Shown here piece by piece: positions 1 to 6,454 of a DNA stretch of 10,413 bases. Made by a program: the position numbers and the translations under genes. Each line of letters begins with the position of its first letter. Position 1 is the first letter of the stretch. The notes below the pieces were generated by a model, which made no database searches, had not been told where the DNA came from, and was given only the letters and a program-made list of their open reading frames with translations. Origin of the DNA: Methylotenera sp. (lineage in GTDB: Bacteria > Pseudomonadota > Gammaproteobacteria > Burkholderiales > Methylophilaceae); NCBI GenBank assembly GCA_027310735.1, contig DAIDAH010000089.1:1-10413 (forward strand). The letters are read 5' to 3'.

Positions 1-137
1 GGGCTTTTGTACGGCGAGAAGCCGCATGCGACCGCAGCGTCACTGCTACCTATGCCTTGACCACGGACTGCCAGCCATTCAGCGCGGCTCATGTTTTTGG
101 TTGAAACCAATCGTACTGCTGCATTGTTCTTGCTCAT
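1..137 (-). CDS. YqaJ-family viral recombinase / exonuclease, N-terminal part (runs off left edge)
   Basis: Only the first 45 codons are in the window. The protein begins MSKNNAAVRL and carries the N-terminal hallmark of YqaJ-family (lambda-exonuclease-like) nucleases: a Trp-x3-Arg (W21, R25) followed by GIGSSDAA (28-35) and G-F-S-P-Y (39-43). In this family that segment forms the front of the PD-(D/E)XK nuclease fold; the later catalytic D/E-x-K residues are outside the window. Family members are 5'-3' double-strand exonucleases of phage-type recombination systems, usually paired with a single-strand annealing protein, which I would expect further left. The start is supported by AGGAGA eight bases upstream of the ATG. 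It is the last visible gene of a leftward series and lies 117 bp downstream of the DUF932 gene. The family call is fairly sure; activity cannot be judged from this fragment. Confidence 0.8.
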   Translation of the reverse strand, partial: MSKNNAAVRLVSTKNMSRAEWLAVRGQGIGSSDAAVACGFSPYKS

Positions 138-171
138 TAGTGTTCTCCTGATATACCTGATATAAACGACA

Positions 172-197
172 ACACCTCAGACAAATGCCTGAGGTGT
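172..197 (-). terminator. Hairpin between DUF932 and YqaJ genes
   Basis: ACACCTCAG (172-180) and CTGAGGTGT (189-197) form a perfect 9-bp stem with an 8-nt loop. It lies downstream of the DUF932 stop codon and upstream of the YqaJ ribosome-binding site. On the minus strand it is followed by TGTCGTTTATAT, a poor U-tract, so it may be a weak terminator, an attenuator or an mRNA processing or stability element. Confidence 0.4.
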
Positions 198-254
198 GGT
201 CTGTTGTGGTCAAGTGACCGAGTGTTGCCTTGGGTGTTGTTGCTTGATAGCTTG

Positions 255-1226
255 TTAAGCCGCTAAAGCCAATGCCGCTTCAAACCCTTTCTGTTTGATT
301 TGTGCACCTTGACCAAACCATGCGGAATCCAAGCGATTGTCTTGATTACGCGCACGGCGATGTGCATCAACAAACTCCGTTACACCATTCATCAAGCCCC
401 ACACCGTACCATTGGCTGAAGCCATCTTGCTGCCTTTGCCATCACCTGAGTACAAGCCATAAGCCATTTGTATGGCTTTCTGGTTAGGTTGCTCTTGCAG
501 GGGTAGGTCTGGATTACCCAATACATTCACAAAGTAGTTCATGGCTTCAAACTTATTGACTGGTCGATTCGACATATCTTTAATGGATTGTGAGAACGTA
601 TCCCAAGCGGTAACACCTAAACCTAACGATTGCTTGACTGCCACTGGATCAAAGACGGTAGAGTGGGGCACACGTACTGCACCAAGATTGTCACCAACAG
701 CCATTTGCAGCGTGTTATTACACACCACACGAATGCTGGTGAATTGCGCAGTGGTTGCTAAAGAACCATCACAACTGGTTGCCAGTAATAGATAGCACTT
801 CACTTTATCAATGCCTGACAGCATGGTTTCTTCACCAGTACGTGCCAAAGCCCACAGTTTCTTTCCACCTTTTAACACGCCAGCAGTTTCCAGCTCGAAA
901 CCACTGACGGAAACCAAGTCACGATAGAAGCCCAGCACGTCACGTGGCTGAACGACTTTGTAACGCTTAGAAACGACAGACAATGCTTCGTTGGTGTCAG
1001 AGCGATAGAGTACAGTGGCATCTTTGTTACTGCGCAGATTGAGCATGTTGCCATTCTCTGAAGCAGCATTGAATAACACTTCGGTCTGTTTGATTTCAAA
1101 GTCCATACCTGCGGCTTTTTGCCAGACTTCGATAGGTTGGTTCTTAGGGAGTTGATTTCCTAGGCCATGCCAAGGGGTCTCGCCGATATAAGCCATATCG
1201 GATGCATTTTGTAATTCGTGTGCCAT
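255..1226 (-). CDS. DUF932 domain protein (TIGR03299-type phage/plasmid-like protein)
   Basis: A 323-residue protein starting MAHELQNASD. It shows the family's N-terminal signature TPWHGLG (17-23) and a central IRVVCNNTL segment, as in DUF932 proteins of plasmids, phages and integrative elements. The length fits the family's usual 300-350 residues. Its biochemical role is not established; members commonly sit beside recombination and replication genes, as here between a YqaJ nuclease and a DNA ligase. I see no signal peptide or transmembrane segment, so it is probably cytoplasmic. The frame is open for 13 codons further upstream, but I chose the internal ATG at 1226 because AAAGGAAA precedes it at suitable spacing and the homology-like part begins there. 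The upstream leader is long and contains a 16-bp palindrome. Confidence 0.85.
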   Translation of the reverse strand: MAHELQNASDMAYIGETPWHGLGNQLPKNQPIEVWQKAAGMDFEIKQTEVLFNAASENGNMLNLRSNKDATVLYRSDTNEALSVVSKRYKVVQPRDVLGFYRDLVSVSGFELETAGVLKGGKKLWALARTGEETMLSGIDKVKCYLLLATSCDGSLATTAQFTSIRVVCNNTLQMAVGDNLGAVRVPHSTVFDPVAVKQSLGLGVTAWDTFSQSIKDMSNRPVNKFEAMNYFVNVLGNPDLPLQEQPNQKAIQMAYGLYSGDGKGSKMASANGTVWGLMNGVTEFVDAHRRARNQDNRLDSAWFGQGAQIKQKGFEAALALAA

Positions 1227-1452
1227 GATGATATTTCCTTTAAATGAATAGTGAACGCGCACCACAAATCCGCTGGGTTAAAGAACAGCGTTTGTATGAA
1301 TGGTGTTAAGTGCGTGATACAGGTACCTGTATGGGTACGTGGTATTGGTTAGAGAGCTGAGTTACTGAAGCACTGGATGCTGCTGGAATTGCTGAGGTTT
1401 GCTGGTATTGGTGATTGCAGGGTATTGCTGAAATGAAGATGTGTGTTGCAAA
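1227..1452. promoter_or_regulatory. Leader region of the DUF932 gene with a 16-bp perfect palindrome
   Basis: This 226-bp gap between the zinc-ribbon/glycine-zipper gene and DUF932 holds ATACAGGTACCTGTAT (1317-1332), which is identical to its reverse complement. It lies about 90 bases upstream of the DUF932 start codon and could be an operator or part of a transcript hairpin. Closer to the start, minus-strand TGTTCTTTAAC is visible at about 1278-1288. The part at 1365-1440 consists of imperfect CAGCAAT/ACC-type repeats on the minus strand. No convincing -35/-10 pair was found. Confidence 0.4.
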
Positions 1453-1818
1453 TTACTCGTTGAATGTGTGATCGCAATCTACGCAACGGTAGTTCTCTAG
1501 TAAGTGGTCATCGGCCATTTCACCGACATTTTCACCTAGCTTACTACCAGTAGCAGCACCGATGAATCCACCAATAATGGCACCAAGAATGCCGCCGATA
1601 ATAACGCCTGCAGGTCCACCTGCGATACCCAGAGTTGCACCAGTTTCTGTGCCAGCCATCATGCCTGTGGCACCAGCTACACCACCTACAGCACCGCCAA
1701 TAGTACGACCTGTTTTCTTACCAATGTTTCTGGTTTCTATATGTGTGGAATGACAATGTGGACATCTGATGATGGTGTTGGTATTCGATGTAAACGGTAA
1801 TTGATTTGTGTTGTGCAT
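1453..1818 (-). CDS. Small protein with a glycine-zipper segment flanked by CxxC pairs
   Basis: A 121-residue protein of unknown function. Near the N-terminus is C-P-H-C (19-22) and near the C-terminus C-V-D-C (112-115), which together resemble the two knuckles of a single zinc ribbon. Between them, about residues 37-95 form a continuous Gly/Ala/Ile stretch with many GxxxG spacings (for example GGAVGG, IIGGILGAIIGGFIGAATG), typical of glycine-zipper segments that pack in or on membranes. There is no classical signal peptide. The start ATG is preceded by AAAGGAG at seven bases. It lies 46 bp downstream of the DNA ligase gene, probably in the same transcript. The reading frame and composition are convincing; whether it binds zinc, inserts in a membrane or oligomerises is inference. 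It could also be a cytoplasmic zinc-ribbon protein with a self-associating insert. Confidence 0.7.
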   Translation of the reverse strand: MHNTNQLPFTSNTNTIIRCPHCHSTHIETRNIGKKTGRTIGGAVGGVAGATGMMAGTETGATLGIAGGPAGVIIGGILGAIIGGFIGAATGSKLGENVGEMADDHLLENYRCVDCDHTFNE

Positions 1819-1864
1819 GTATAACTCCTTTGCGTGAATAAAGTGGATGTTTAAATTGCCTGAA

Positions 1865-3082
1865 TCAGCATGTACAGATTTCCGCTGTCTGATCGCTAGG
1901 CTGAGGTGAACAAGCGTCAGGCTTATACTTCAGCTGATCTAGTCTGCAAGCACTCAAATCAAGATCTGTGCGTATACCGCGATACACAGGCTGATAAATA
2001 CTGCCACCTTTGTAAGCGTACAAATACTCCACCTCTACAACATCCCCAGTTGCAGGGATATCGTAGTTAGGTGGAATAGTGACGTTACCGACAGGGATGA
2101 TTGAGGCTTTATTGTTAGTGCCATTACTGGAGTCGAATAAGCTGATTTTGATACTACGTTTATTAGGATTAATGCTTGAGACATAACAACTGGCAGATTC
2201 AGTGAACTTGAACTTAAGCCAATCACCTCCTGAATTAGGACGACCTGCTGTGACCGGTGCATTGATGCGTTTAAACACCACACCTTCAGCTTGTTGTACA
2301 TTCACCTGATACCACAGCTTGCGTTTATCCTCGGTACTCGCTGCAACAGGAATGGCTTTAATGTGTTGGCACTGACTGATCACCATACTGGCAATACGCA
2401 TACGTTCTAGCCAAGGCAAGGTATGTAGATGTACACCTTGATGAATGAGTAGATCAAAGATATGTAAAACATCACCAATGATCTCACCATCGACACGAAT
2501 GGTGCCACTGCTGTTAGCGATGCTCTGCAATTCATCAGCGATACCTTGCGGTAACGCTACAACCAGACCTTTACGGTTCATACCGATGACACTACTTCTA
2601 CCATCAGTATATTCACCGGTTACTTCACCAGTACCTTCACTATTACCTGCATTAATAATAGCCTCTGCATGGGCAGCACGTCGTTCACCATCCATCTTTT
2701 GTTGTAAAGCCCAATTGTCATCTTGCATTAAGTCAATGAGTGCAGTGGTATTAATCGGGTTGCATAGTTGTGGCATAAAGTCAGATGCCAGATCATGGCT
2801 TACACCATTACATTGTGTATGTTGATAAGCATTCCAAGACGCATCAGAATCAGGTAGATAGCCTTTTGCGATCTTGGCTTGGATGAGCTTGGCGTAGATG
2901 CTTTGTGCCTGTGCATGATCTACAGGTGTCACAGTCTTAGTGCCAGTCGTTAATGTGCCACCACGTCTTCCATAGCTAAAGTTGACGACATAACCACCAG
3001 TGACTTCAACTAATTCTGCGTGGTACTCCTTGTTGCTACTGCCTTCTGAATAGTACAAGTTTGATTTTAATGTTGTGTTCAT
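1865..3082 (-). CDS. ATP-dependent DNA ligase with N-terminal WGR-like domain
   Basis: A 405-residue protein that should seal nicks in duplex DNA using ATP. Residues about 5-75 match the WGR domain layout (NKEYHAEL, then YGRRGG at 37-42 where Tyr replaces the usual Trp), a nucleic-acid-binding module also found in PARPs. The ligase adenylation domain follows: motif I K-M-D-G-E-R (129-134) with the nucleotidyl-accepting lysine K129, motif III VDGE (197-200) with FDLL (209-212), motif IV EGVVFK (266-271), and motif V DWLKFKF (287-293). The remaining 110 residues fit an OB-fold domain. All the motifs needed for activity seem present. I chose the ATG at 3082 over one 12 codons upstream because AGGA lies at good spacing. 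A hairpin overlaps this ribosome-binding site. It lies in the leftward module between the AAA ATPase and the zinc-ribbon protein, and probably serves replication or recombination of the element. Confidence 0.88.
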   Translation of the reverse strand: MNTTLKSNLYYSEGSSNKEYHAELVEVTGGYVVNFSYGRRGGTLTTGTKTVTPVDHAQAQSIYAKLIQAKIAKGYLPDSDASWNAYQHTQCNGVSHDLASDFMPQLCNPINTTALIDLMQDDNWALQQKMDGERRAAHAEAIINAGNSEGTGEVTGEYTDGRSSVIGMNRKGLVVALPQGIADELQSIANSSGTIRVDGEIIGDVLHIFDLLIHQGVHLHTLPWLERMRIASMVISQCQHIKAIPVAASTEDKRKLWYQVNVQQAEGVVFKRINAPVTAGRPNSGGDWLKFKFTESASCYVSSINPNKRSIKISLFDSSNGTNNKASIIPVGNVTIPPNYDIPATGDVVEVEYLYAYKGGSIYQPVYRGIRTDLDLSACRLDQLKYKPDACSPQPSDQTAEICTC

Positions 3083-3090
3083 AATCGAGT

Positions 3091-3123
3091 CCTGATTAAC
3101 AAACCGATATTGGTTCAATCAGG
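3091..3123 (-). promoter_or_regulatory. Hairpin overlapping the DNA ligase ribosome-binding site
   Basis: CCTGATT (3091-3097) pairs with AATCAGG (3117-3123), and inside it AACC (3102-3105) can pair with GGTT (3112-3115). In the minus-strand transcript the 3' arm ends in AGG, part of the AGGA Shine-Dalgarno sequence of the ligase gene. Folding would partly hide the ribosome-binding site, so translational control is possible. This is inferred from base pairing only. Confidence 0.35.
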
Positions 3124-3169
3124 TGATATATGGCTGAAAAAATCTAGAATTGATGTTGATGAAGCATAG

Positions 3170-3193
3170 TTGGCAGGGAGGTTTCCCTGCCAA
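3170..3193 (-). terminator. Strong hairpin downstream of the AAA ATPase gene
   Basis: TTGGCAGGGA (3170-3179) and TCCCTGCCAA (3184-3193) form a perfect 10-bp stem around a 4-nt loop. It lies 27 bp after the ATPase stop codon and upstream of the ligase gene. Neither strand shows a U-tract after the stem (minus strand continues CTATGCTTC), so this may be a processing, stability or attenuation element instead of a full rho-independent terminator. Confidence 0.5.
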
Positions 3194-3219
3194 GTTTAGG
3201 ACTGAATATATTTTAATTA

Positions 3220-4452
3220 TTAATGGTTATCACAGAGAATGTCATCATTAATCTTAGTGTCGGGCAGATACCATAATGAACGACCATCACCTTTCTGTTT
3301 TTTGCAGACTATGCGTAAGGTTTTTTTAGCATTCATTAGTGTGCCTTTTTTTATGTTAACTTTCTCCGCCTGTTTTTCGATGTCGATCAAGAGTAGGGGT
3401 TCATCTTTGAGTATTTTCTGCAAGAAATCAATTGCAGTTGTTAATTTACTTATGATTTCAACTGGTTTTGAGTCATCAGCATTTTTAAGAATATCTTCTG
3501 CAGAACCGTATAGCTCACGCGTTATATCAATCATCGATGTCTGTATTGGGTCGTCCTGCCCTGCAATTTCTACACCTTTAATCCTATATTCGACTCCACC
3601 ATCCATGCTGCCGATGTTGTTTTTCAGATGGGTCATGACATGCGTACCACCAATTTCAGATGGGCCATTTTTAATTTTAGACAAATACAGGATGCCGCGC
3701 GCTACTTCTCGTAAAGCTGGAGGTCCAGCAACTCTACCTAGAAGATCCCTGCCAAGCGTATTTTTTACAGCATGACCAATACCAAGGATGGCACACGACA
3801 ATAGTTTTGCAAGTTTGCTCAAGCGCTCATAAGCCTCTCTCGCTTTAAAATTGTTATTTGGGTCACCATCTACAGCAAAATAAATAGGATCAATGATAAT
3901 CAAACCTATATTATTTTTGAGTTTCTTGGCTAGGCCTAGCAGTCTATTTATGTCTCGATCGTTAGCAAATGAAAAAGGTTCGCCACCAGCACTACAGTCA
4001 ATGAAGTGCACTTTATTTATATCAGCGCCAGCAACTTGAAATCGATGTATAAGTGTTTTACTCCAGCTATCCTCCCTATTTATGACAATAACATGCCCTG
4101 AGCCTGTAGGTCTTAGGCACTTAATCGGTTGGTAGTAGTCTTTACCTTGGGTAACTCCAGCCGCTAAATAGCATGTAAATGTCGTTTTACCAACACCTGG
4201 CGAGCCAATTAGAATTGATAACTCACCTTCGGCTAAAAAATTTGGATAAACCCATTTTGTTGGTTCAGCTGTGATAAATGACGCGGTTTTTATTGGTAAC
4301 TTTGCAGCATCACGCATTTGTATAAGCTCATCATAATTTGCAATGTAGGTTGGATCTGACCACTTTGAGAAATCCCTAGAATCAAACTTTAAATTTTGAA
4401 ACTCTGGTATTGATTGCATGTTTAGGTATTCATTTTTTTGCAGTTTAGCCAT
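3220..4452 (-). CDS. AAA_25 / RepA-like P-loop ATPase
   Basis: A 410-residue RecA-fold ATPase of the AAA_25 (RepA/DnaB-like helicase) group. It has Walker A GSPGVGKTT (83-91), a probable catalytic Glu in NREDS (125-129), Walker B LIIIDP (184-189) and GIGH (224-227) at the sensor position. The C-terminal part (about 335-397) looks like the winged helix often fused to such ATPases: VNIKKGTLMNAKKTL followed by RSLWYLP (391-397). Plasmid and phage relatives are hexameric replicative helicases or helicase-like proteins, so replication of the element's DNA is the likely role. The start ATG overlaps the end of a doubtful small ORF by 8 bp and I see only a weak ribosome-binding site, so translation might be coupled. 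Its gene is more AT-rich than the ligase and DUF932 genes. It was probably transcribed from the promoter in front of the AlpA-like gene. Confidence 0.85.
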   Translation of the reverse strand: MAKLQKNEYLNMQSIPEFQNLKFDSRDFSKWSDPTYIANYDELIQMRDAAKLPIKTASFITAEPTKWVYPNFLAEGELSILIGSPGVGKTTFTCYLAAGVTQGKDYYQPIKCLRPTGSGHVIVINREDSWSKTLIHRFQVAGADINKVHFIDCSAGGEPFSFANDRDINRLLGLAKKLKNNIGLIIIDPIYFAVDGDPNNNFKAREAYERLSKLAKLLSCAILGIGHAVKNTLGRDLLGRVAGPPALREVARGILYLSKIKNGPSEIGGTHVMTHLKNNIGSMDGGVEYRIKGVEIAGQDDPIQTSMIDITRELYGSAEDILKNADDSKPVEIISKLTTAIDFLQKILKDEPLLLIDIEKQAEKVNIKKGTLMNAKKTLRIVCKKQKGDGRSLWYLPDTKINDDILCDNH

Positions 4453-4585
4453 TTGTGACCCATTCTGTTAAGTGAAGCTGAATATTAATAACCAGAGCAT
4501 GCGAGCTCTTGTGTATGACGGCTAATCTGACTAAAGCCTTTGGCTTTTCCAATCTAGTTGCTTCATCTTTAGTATTTTTTTTCAT
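4445..4585 (-). CDS. Doubtful small ORF between the HTH gene and the AAA ATPase
   Basis: From the ATG at 4585 this would be a 46-residue basic protein starting MKKNTKDEATRLEKP and ending EWVTNG. The frame stays open upstream to another ATG at 4750 (101 residues), but that start lies inside the HTH gene, so the shorter form is more plausible. GGGAA lies 11 bases upstream, a rather distant ribosome-binding site. Its stop codon overlaps the ATPase start by 8 bp, an arrangement typical of translational coupling, and without it a roughly 230-bp hole would separate two genes that look co-transcribed. I recognise no family. An A8 run directly follows the ATG. It may equally be non-coding leader. Confidence 0.35.
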   Translation of the reverse strand: MKKNTKDEATRLEKPKALVRLAVIHKSSHALVINIQLHLTEWVTNG

Positions 4586-4682
4586 AAAAATTTTGTTCCC
4601 ATGTGATGGTATTTGTAATAACCTGTACCTAATTTTTCTATTGTCTTCATTGATGTCTGTATGATTTGTCTCTGATGTGCAC

Positions 4683-4916
4683 TCATCGTGCGATTTTACA
4701 AATTTCTGCAGTTGCACCAGATGCGTGAGTTCGCGACTCAATCCACTCATTAAGAGCTGATGCGCGATATTTAACTAATCGGCCTATTTTTATAAATGGG
4801 ATGCCATAGCGTCCAGTTGATCTCCATACTTGGAGTGTTCCTGGTGCAACACCAAGAATTGAAGCTGCGGTGTTTTCATCAACTAAGTCTTTTGTTTCGA
4901 TTATATATTTTTTCAT
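4683..4916 (-). CDS. AlpA/HTH_17-type DNA-binding protein (excisionase-like)
   Basis: A 77-residue protein with a MerR-type winged helix-turn-helix of the HTH_17/AlpA group: DENTAASILGVAPGTLQVWR (13-32) is the helix-turn-helix, followed by the wing GIPFIKIGRLVKYRAS (38-53) and the closing helix ALNEWIESR (54-62). Proteins like this act as excisionases or as transcription activators of integrase and replication genes in P4-like islands and prophages. The start is secure: AGGAGG sits four bases upstream of the ATG. It is the first gene of the leftward core module, and the intergenic region in front of it has three GCATGCAG-like repeats that it may bind. Whether it controls excision, the module's own transcription, or both, cannot be told from sequence. 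Confidence 0.85.
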   Translation of the reverse strand: MKKYIIETKDLVDENTAASILGVAPGTLQVWRSTGRYGIPFIKIGRLVKYRASALNEWIESRTHASGATAEICKIAR

Positions 4917-5323
4917 TTTTCCTCCTGATAATTAAGTAGGTAGTGCATGCAGAATTGCCTGCAGCTAACTGTCACTAATGTAATTAAAAGCTGCATGCGA
5001 CTAAATGTGCCAACCTAATTGTTTTTATGGCGTTTGACGCATTTACTTTTCAATAAAATCATGGTAAATGGAAATATTTTTTGAGTATTGATCTATATGG
5101 TTTGTACTCTTATTGCGAAGGCGTGGGAATTTTGTTTAGTTATCAGTCAGAAATTCAGCCTATCCTGAAGTTGCAGTCCCCACCATAAATGACTGCTGTT
5201 GGAATCATATCGGACTGTGCCTACCTGCCTAACTCACTTCTAACTGAGTCAAAATGGGGCAGATGGGAACGCTTTGCAAATGAGAGCACGCGGAAATTCT
5301 GATTTATTTCGTTAAGAGAAATT
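4917..5323. other. Divergent intergenic region, 407 bp
   Basis: This gap lies between the leftward HTH gene and the rightward HNH-like gene, so both need promoters here. The left third holds the leftward promoter and repeats annotated separately. The rest includes minor inverted repeats: GCAGTC/GACTGC (5173-5178 and 5191-5196) and nested CTGCC-ACTCA/TGAGT-GGCAG (5225-5262). No ORF with a sensible start was seen, and I could not settle on a plus-strand promoter for the HNH-like gene. Confidence 0.5.
4944..5013 (-). promoter_or_regulatory. Putative promoter and repeated operator of the core module
   Basis: On the minus strand TTGGCA (5013-5008) and TTTAAT (4988-4983) are each one mismatch from the sigma70 consensus, with a slightly long 19-bp spacer. 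The spacer contains CGCATGCAGCT (4999-4989). Two related motifs follow on the plus strand: TGCATGCAG (4944-4952) and TGCCTGCAG (4956-4964), twelve bases apart. Three copies of one motif around a promoter suggest a regulator binding site, perhaps for the adjacent HTH protein. The promoter call is by eye only. Confidence 0.4.
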
Positions 5324-6454
5324 ATGAAAACTAAGAAATGTATATTGACCGAAGTGATTTTGACGGAGGAAAACGATTCAAAAGCTCATGTATTGCCAAG
5401 TGCTCTTGGTGGTCGCTTTAAGCCAAAAGGAATTTTATCGAATGCGGCAAATGAAATTCTGAACGATAAATTTGATTTGCCATTGATTCGGACTCTGCAT
5501 CCATTTATGGCTCTGTTAGGTGGTGCAAGAGATCGTGGGGAAAATACACCTACTCGAATGACAGACAAATATGGACAGTCTTATTTTGTGGTCTTTGGAA
5601 AAAGTTTGGAATTAACCGAACCCAAGTTTAAAGAAGAAAAATCAGATAATGGTACTACATATCAAATAACGGCGCGCAATATGAAAGAAGCGCGCACCTT
5701 ATTGGGTATAGTTAAGAAAAATCATCCGGAATTTGATATTGAAGATGCGCTTCAGCAAGCTGTGGTGAAAGAGTCGTATGTAGATGGTATGTTACACATC
5801 AACCTAAACATTGGGGCTAATGTTTTTTTTCCTGCGGCATTTGCGATGGCATCGATATTTGCGGCATCAAAGCAGATGAAAACTCACCCAGAGTTCATCC
5901 AATATGTGCAGAGTTTTGAGGCAGAAACACCGCTAAATGAGCCAGAAAATACTAGAGTGGTGGCTGTTATGCCACCAGACACTTTTTATTGGAGTCCATC
6001 TCAAACATGGTTTAAAGTAACTTCAGAAATTAGTCATGTGCTTATATATTTTGCTGACCCACAGCGTAATAAAGCATTTTTTTACGTTGAACTTTTTAAT
6101 TTGCCTGGTGTTGCTGTGGTCTTGCCATACGATGGCTCTTTAACTGAAACTCATACTTATGGAGTCGATGTTATAAGCGGTGTTGAAGTTGAAGTTGAAG
6201 TGGATACGCAATTCCTTCAAGCTAACTGTTGGCAACCTACGCATAGCAACGGAGATACTGAATTGTTTGAGTTGAGCAAATCCAAGATTGAAAAAATACT
6301 GAGTGTCGTACATGCACGAAGCCAAAATCATGCAATAGGAAAAATTATCGAAAAAGAACTTGGGCCACCTGATGGACGACAATTTACCAAAGAAGATATA
6401 GGGAAGATTAGCCAAAAAATAGCGGAATTTATGGTGCGACAAATTGTACGATGA
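5324..6454 (+). CDS. HNH_5-like protein with degenerate zinc/HNH motif, possible defence cargo
   Basis: A 376-residue protein. Its N-terminus keeps the HNH_5 outline: AHVLPSALGGRFKPKGIL (21-38) matches the usual E-H-V-I-P-x-A-L-G-G block, with N43 and D51 following. The zinc pairs are mostly gone: the expected CxxC reads C6-I-L-T and the second C-x2-C-N reads S39-N-A-A-N43, while the residue before H22 is Lys-Ala instead of Glu. So the nuclease site may be inactive or work differently. Residues 78-150 resemble the family's following region (GQSYFVVFGK, then PKFKEE and ARNMKEARTLLGIVKKNHPEFD). The C-terminal 200 residues, which include VEVEVEV encoded by three GTTGAA repeats, I do not recognise. 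A weak AAGAG precedes the ATG. It is alone on its strand, AT-rich and lies in island cargo. A nuclease-derived defence or regulatory role is inference. Confidence 0.65.
   Translation: MKTKKCILTEVILTEENDSKAHVLPSALGGRFKPKGILSNAANEILNDKFDLPLIRTLHPFMALLGGARDRGENTPTRMTDKYGQSYFVVFGKSLELTEPKFKEEKSDNGTTYQITARNMKEARTLLGIVKKNHPEFDIEDALQQAVVKESYVDGMLHINLNIGANVFFPAAFAMASIFAASKQMKTHPEFIQYVQSFEAETPLNEPENTRVVAVMPPDTFYWSPSQTWFKVTSEISHVLIYFADPQRNKAFFYVELFNLPGVAVVLPYDGSLTETHTYGVDVISGVEVEVEVDTQFLQANCWQPTHSNGDTELFELSKSKIEKILSVVHARSQNHAIGKIIEKELGPPDGRQFTKEDIGKISQKIAEFMVRQIVR

Noticed and set aside
541..795. Plus-strand ORF of 84 codons inside the DUF932 gene.
   Set aside because: It is antisense to a well-supported gene and has a composition typical of a shadow frame.
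1362..1451. A Gln/Pro-rich open frame on the minus strand (PQQFQQHPVLQ at its end).
   Set aside because: It has no ATG and no ribosome-binding site, and its composition follows from the imperfect CAGCAA repeats in the leader.
1306..1452. The frame after the TAA stop of the zinc-ribbon/glycine-zipper gene stays open for 48 more codons, suggesting readthrough or a longer protein.
   Set aside because: The stop is TAA followed by T, an efficient context, the CxxC pair already closes the protein, and the extension overlaps the palindrome and low-complexity leader repeats.
2445..2825. Plus-strand ORF of 126 codons opposite the DNA ligase gene.
   Set aside because: The ligase motifs I, III and IV are on the other strand; this frame is Ser/Pro-rich shadow sequence.
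3239..3775. Plus-strand ORF of 178 codons opposite the AAA ATPase gene.
   Set aside because: It is antisense to conserved Walker-motif coding sequence and has no recognisable domain.
6182..6199. Three GTTGAA hexamers as a phase-variable repeat.
   Set aside because: Six-base units keep the frame and the array is too short to be clearly unstable.
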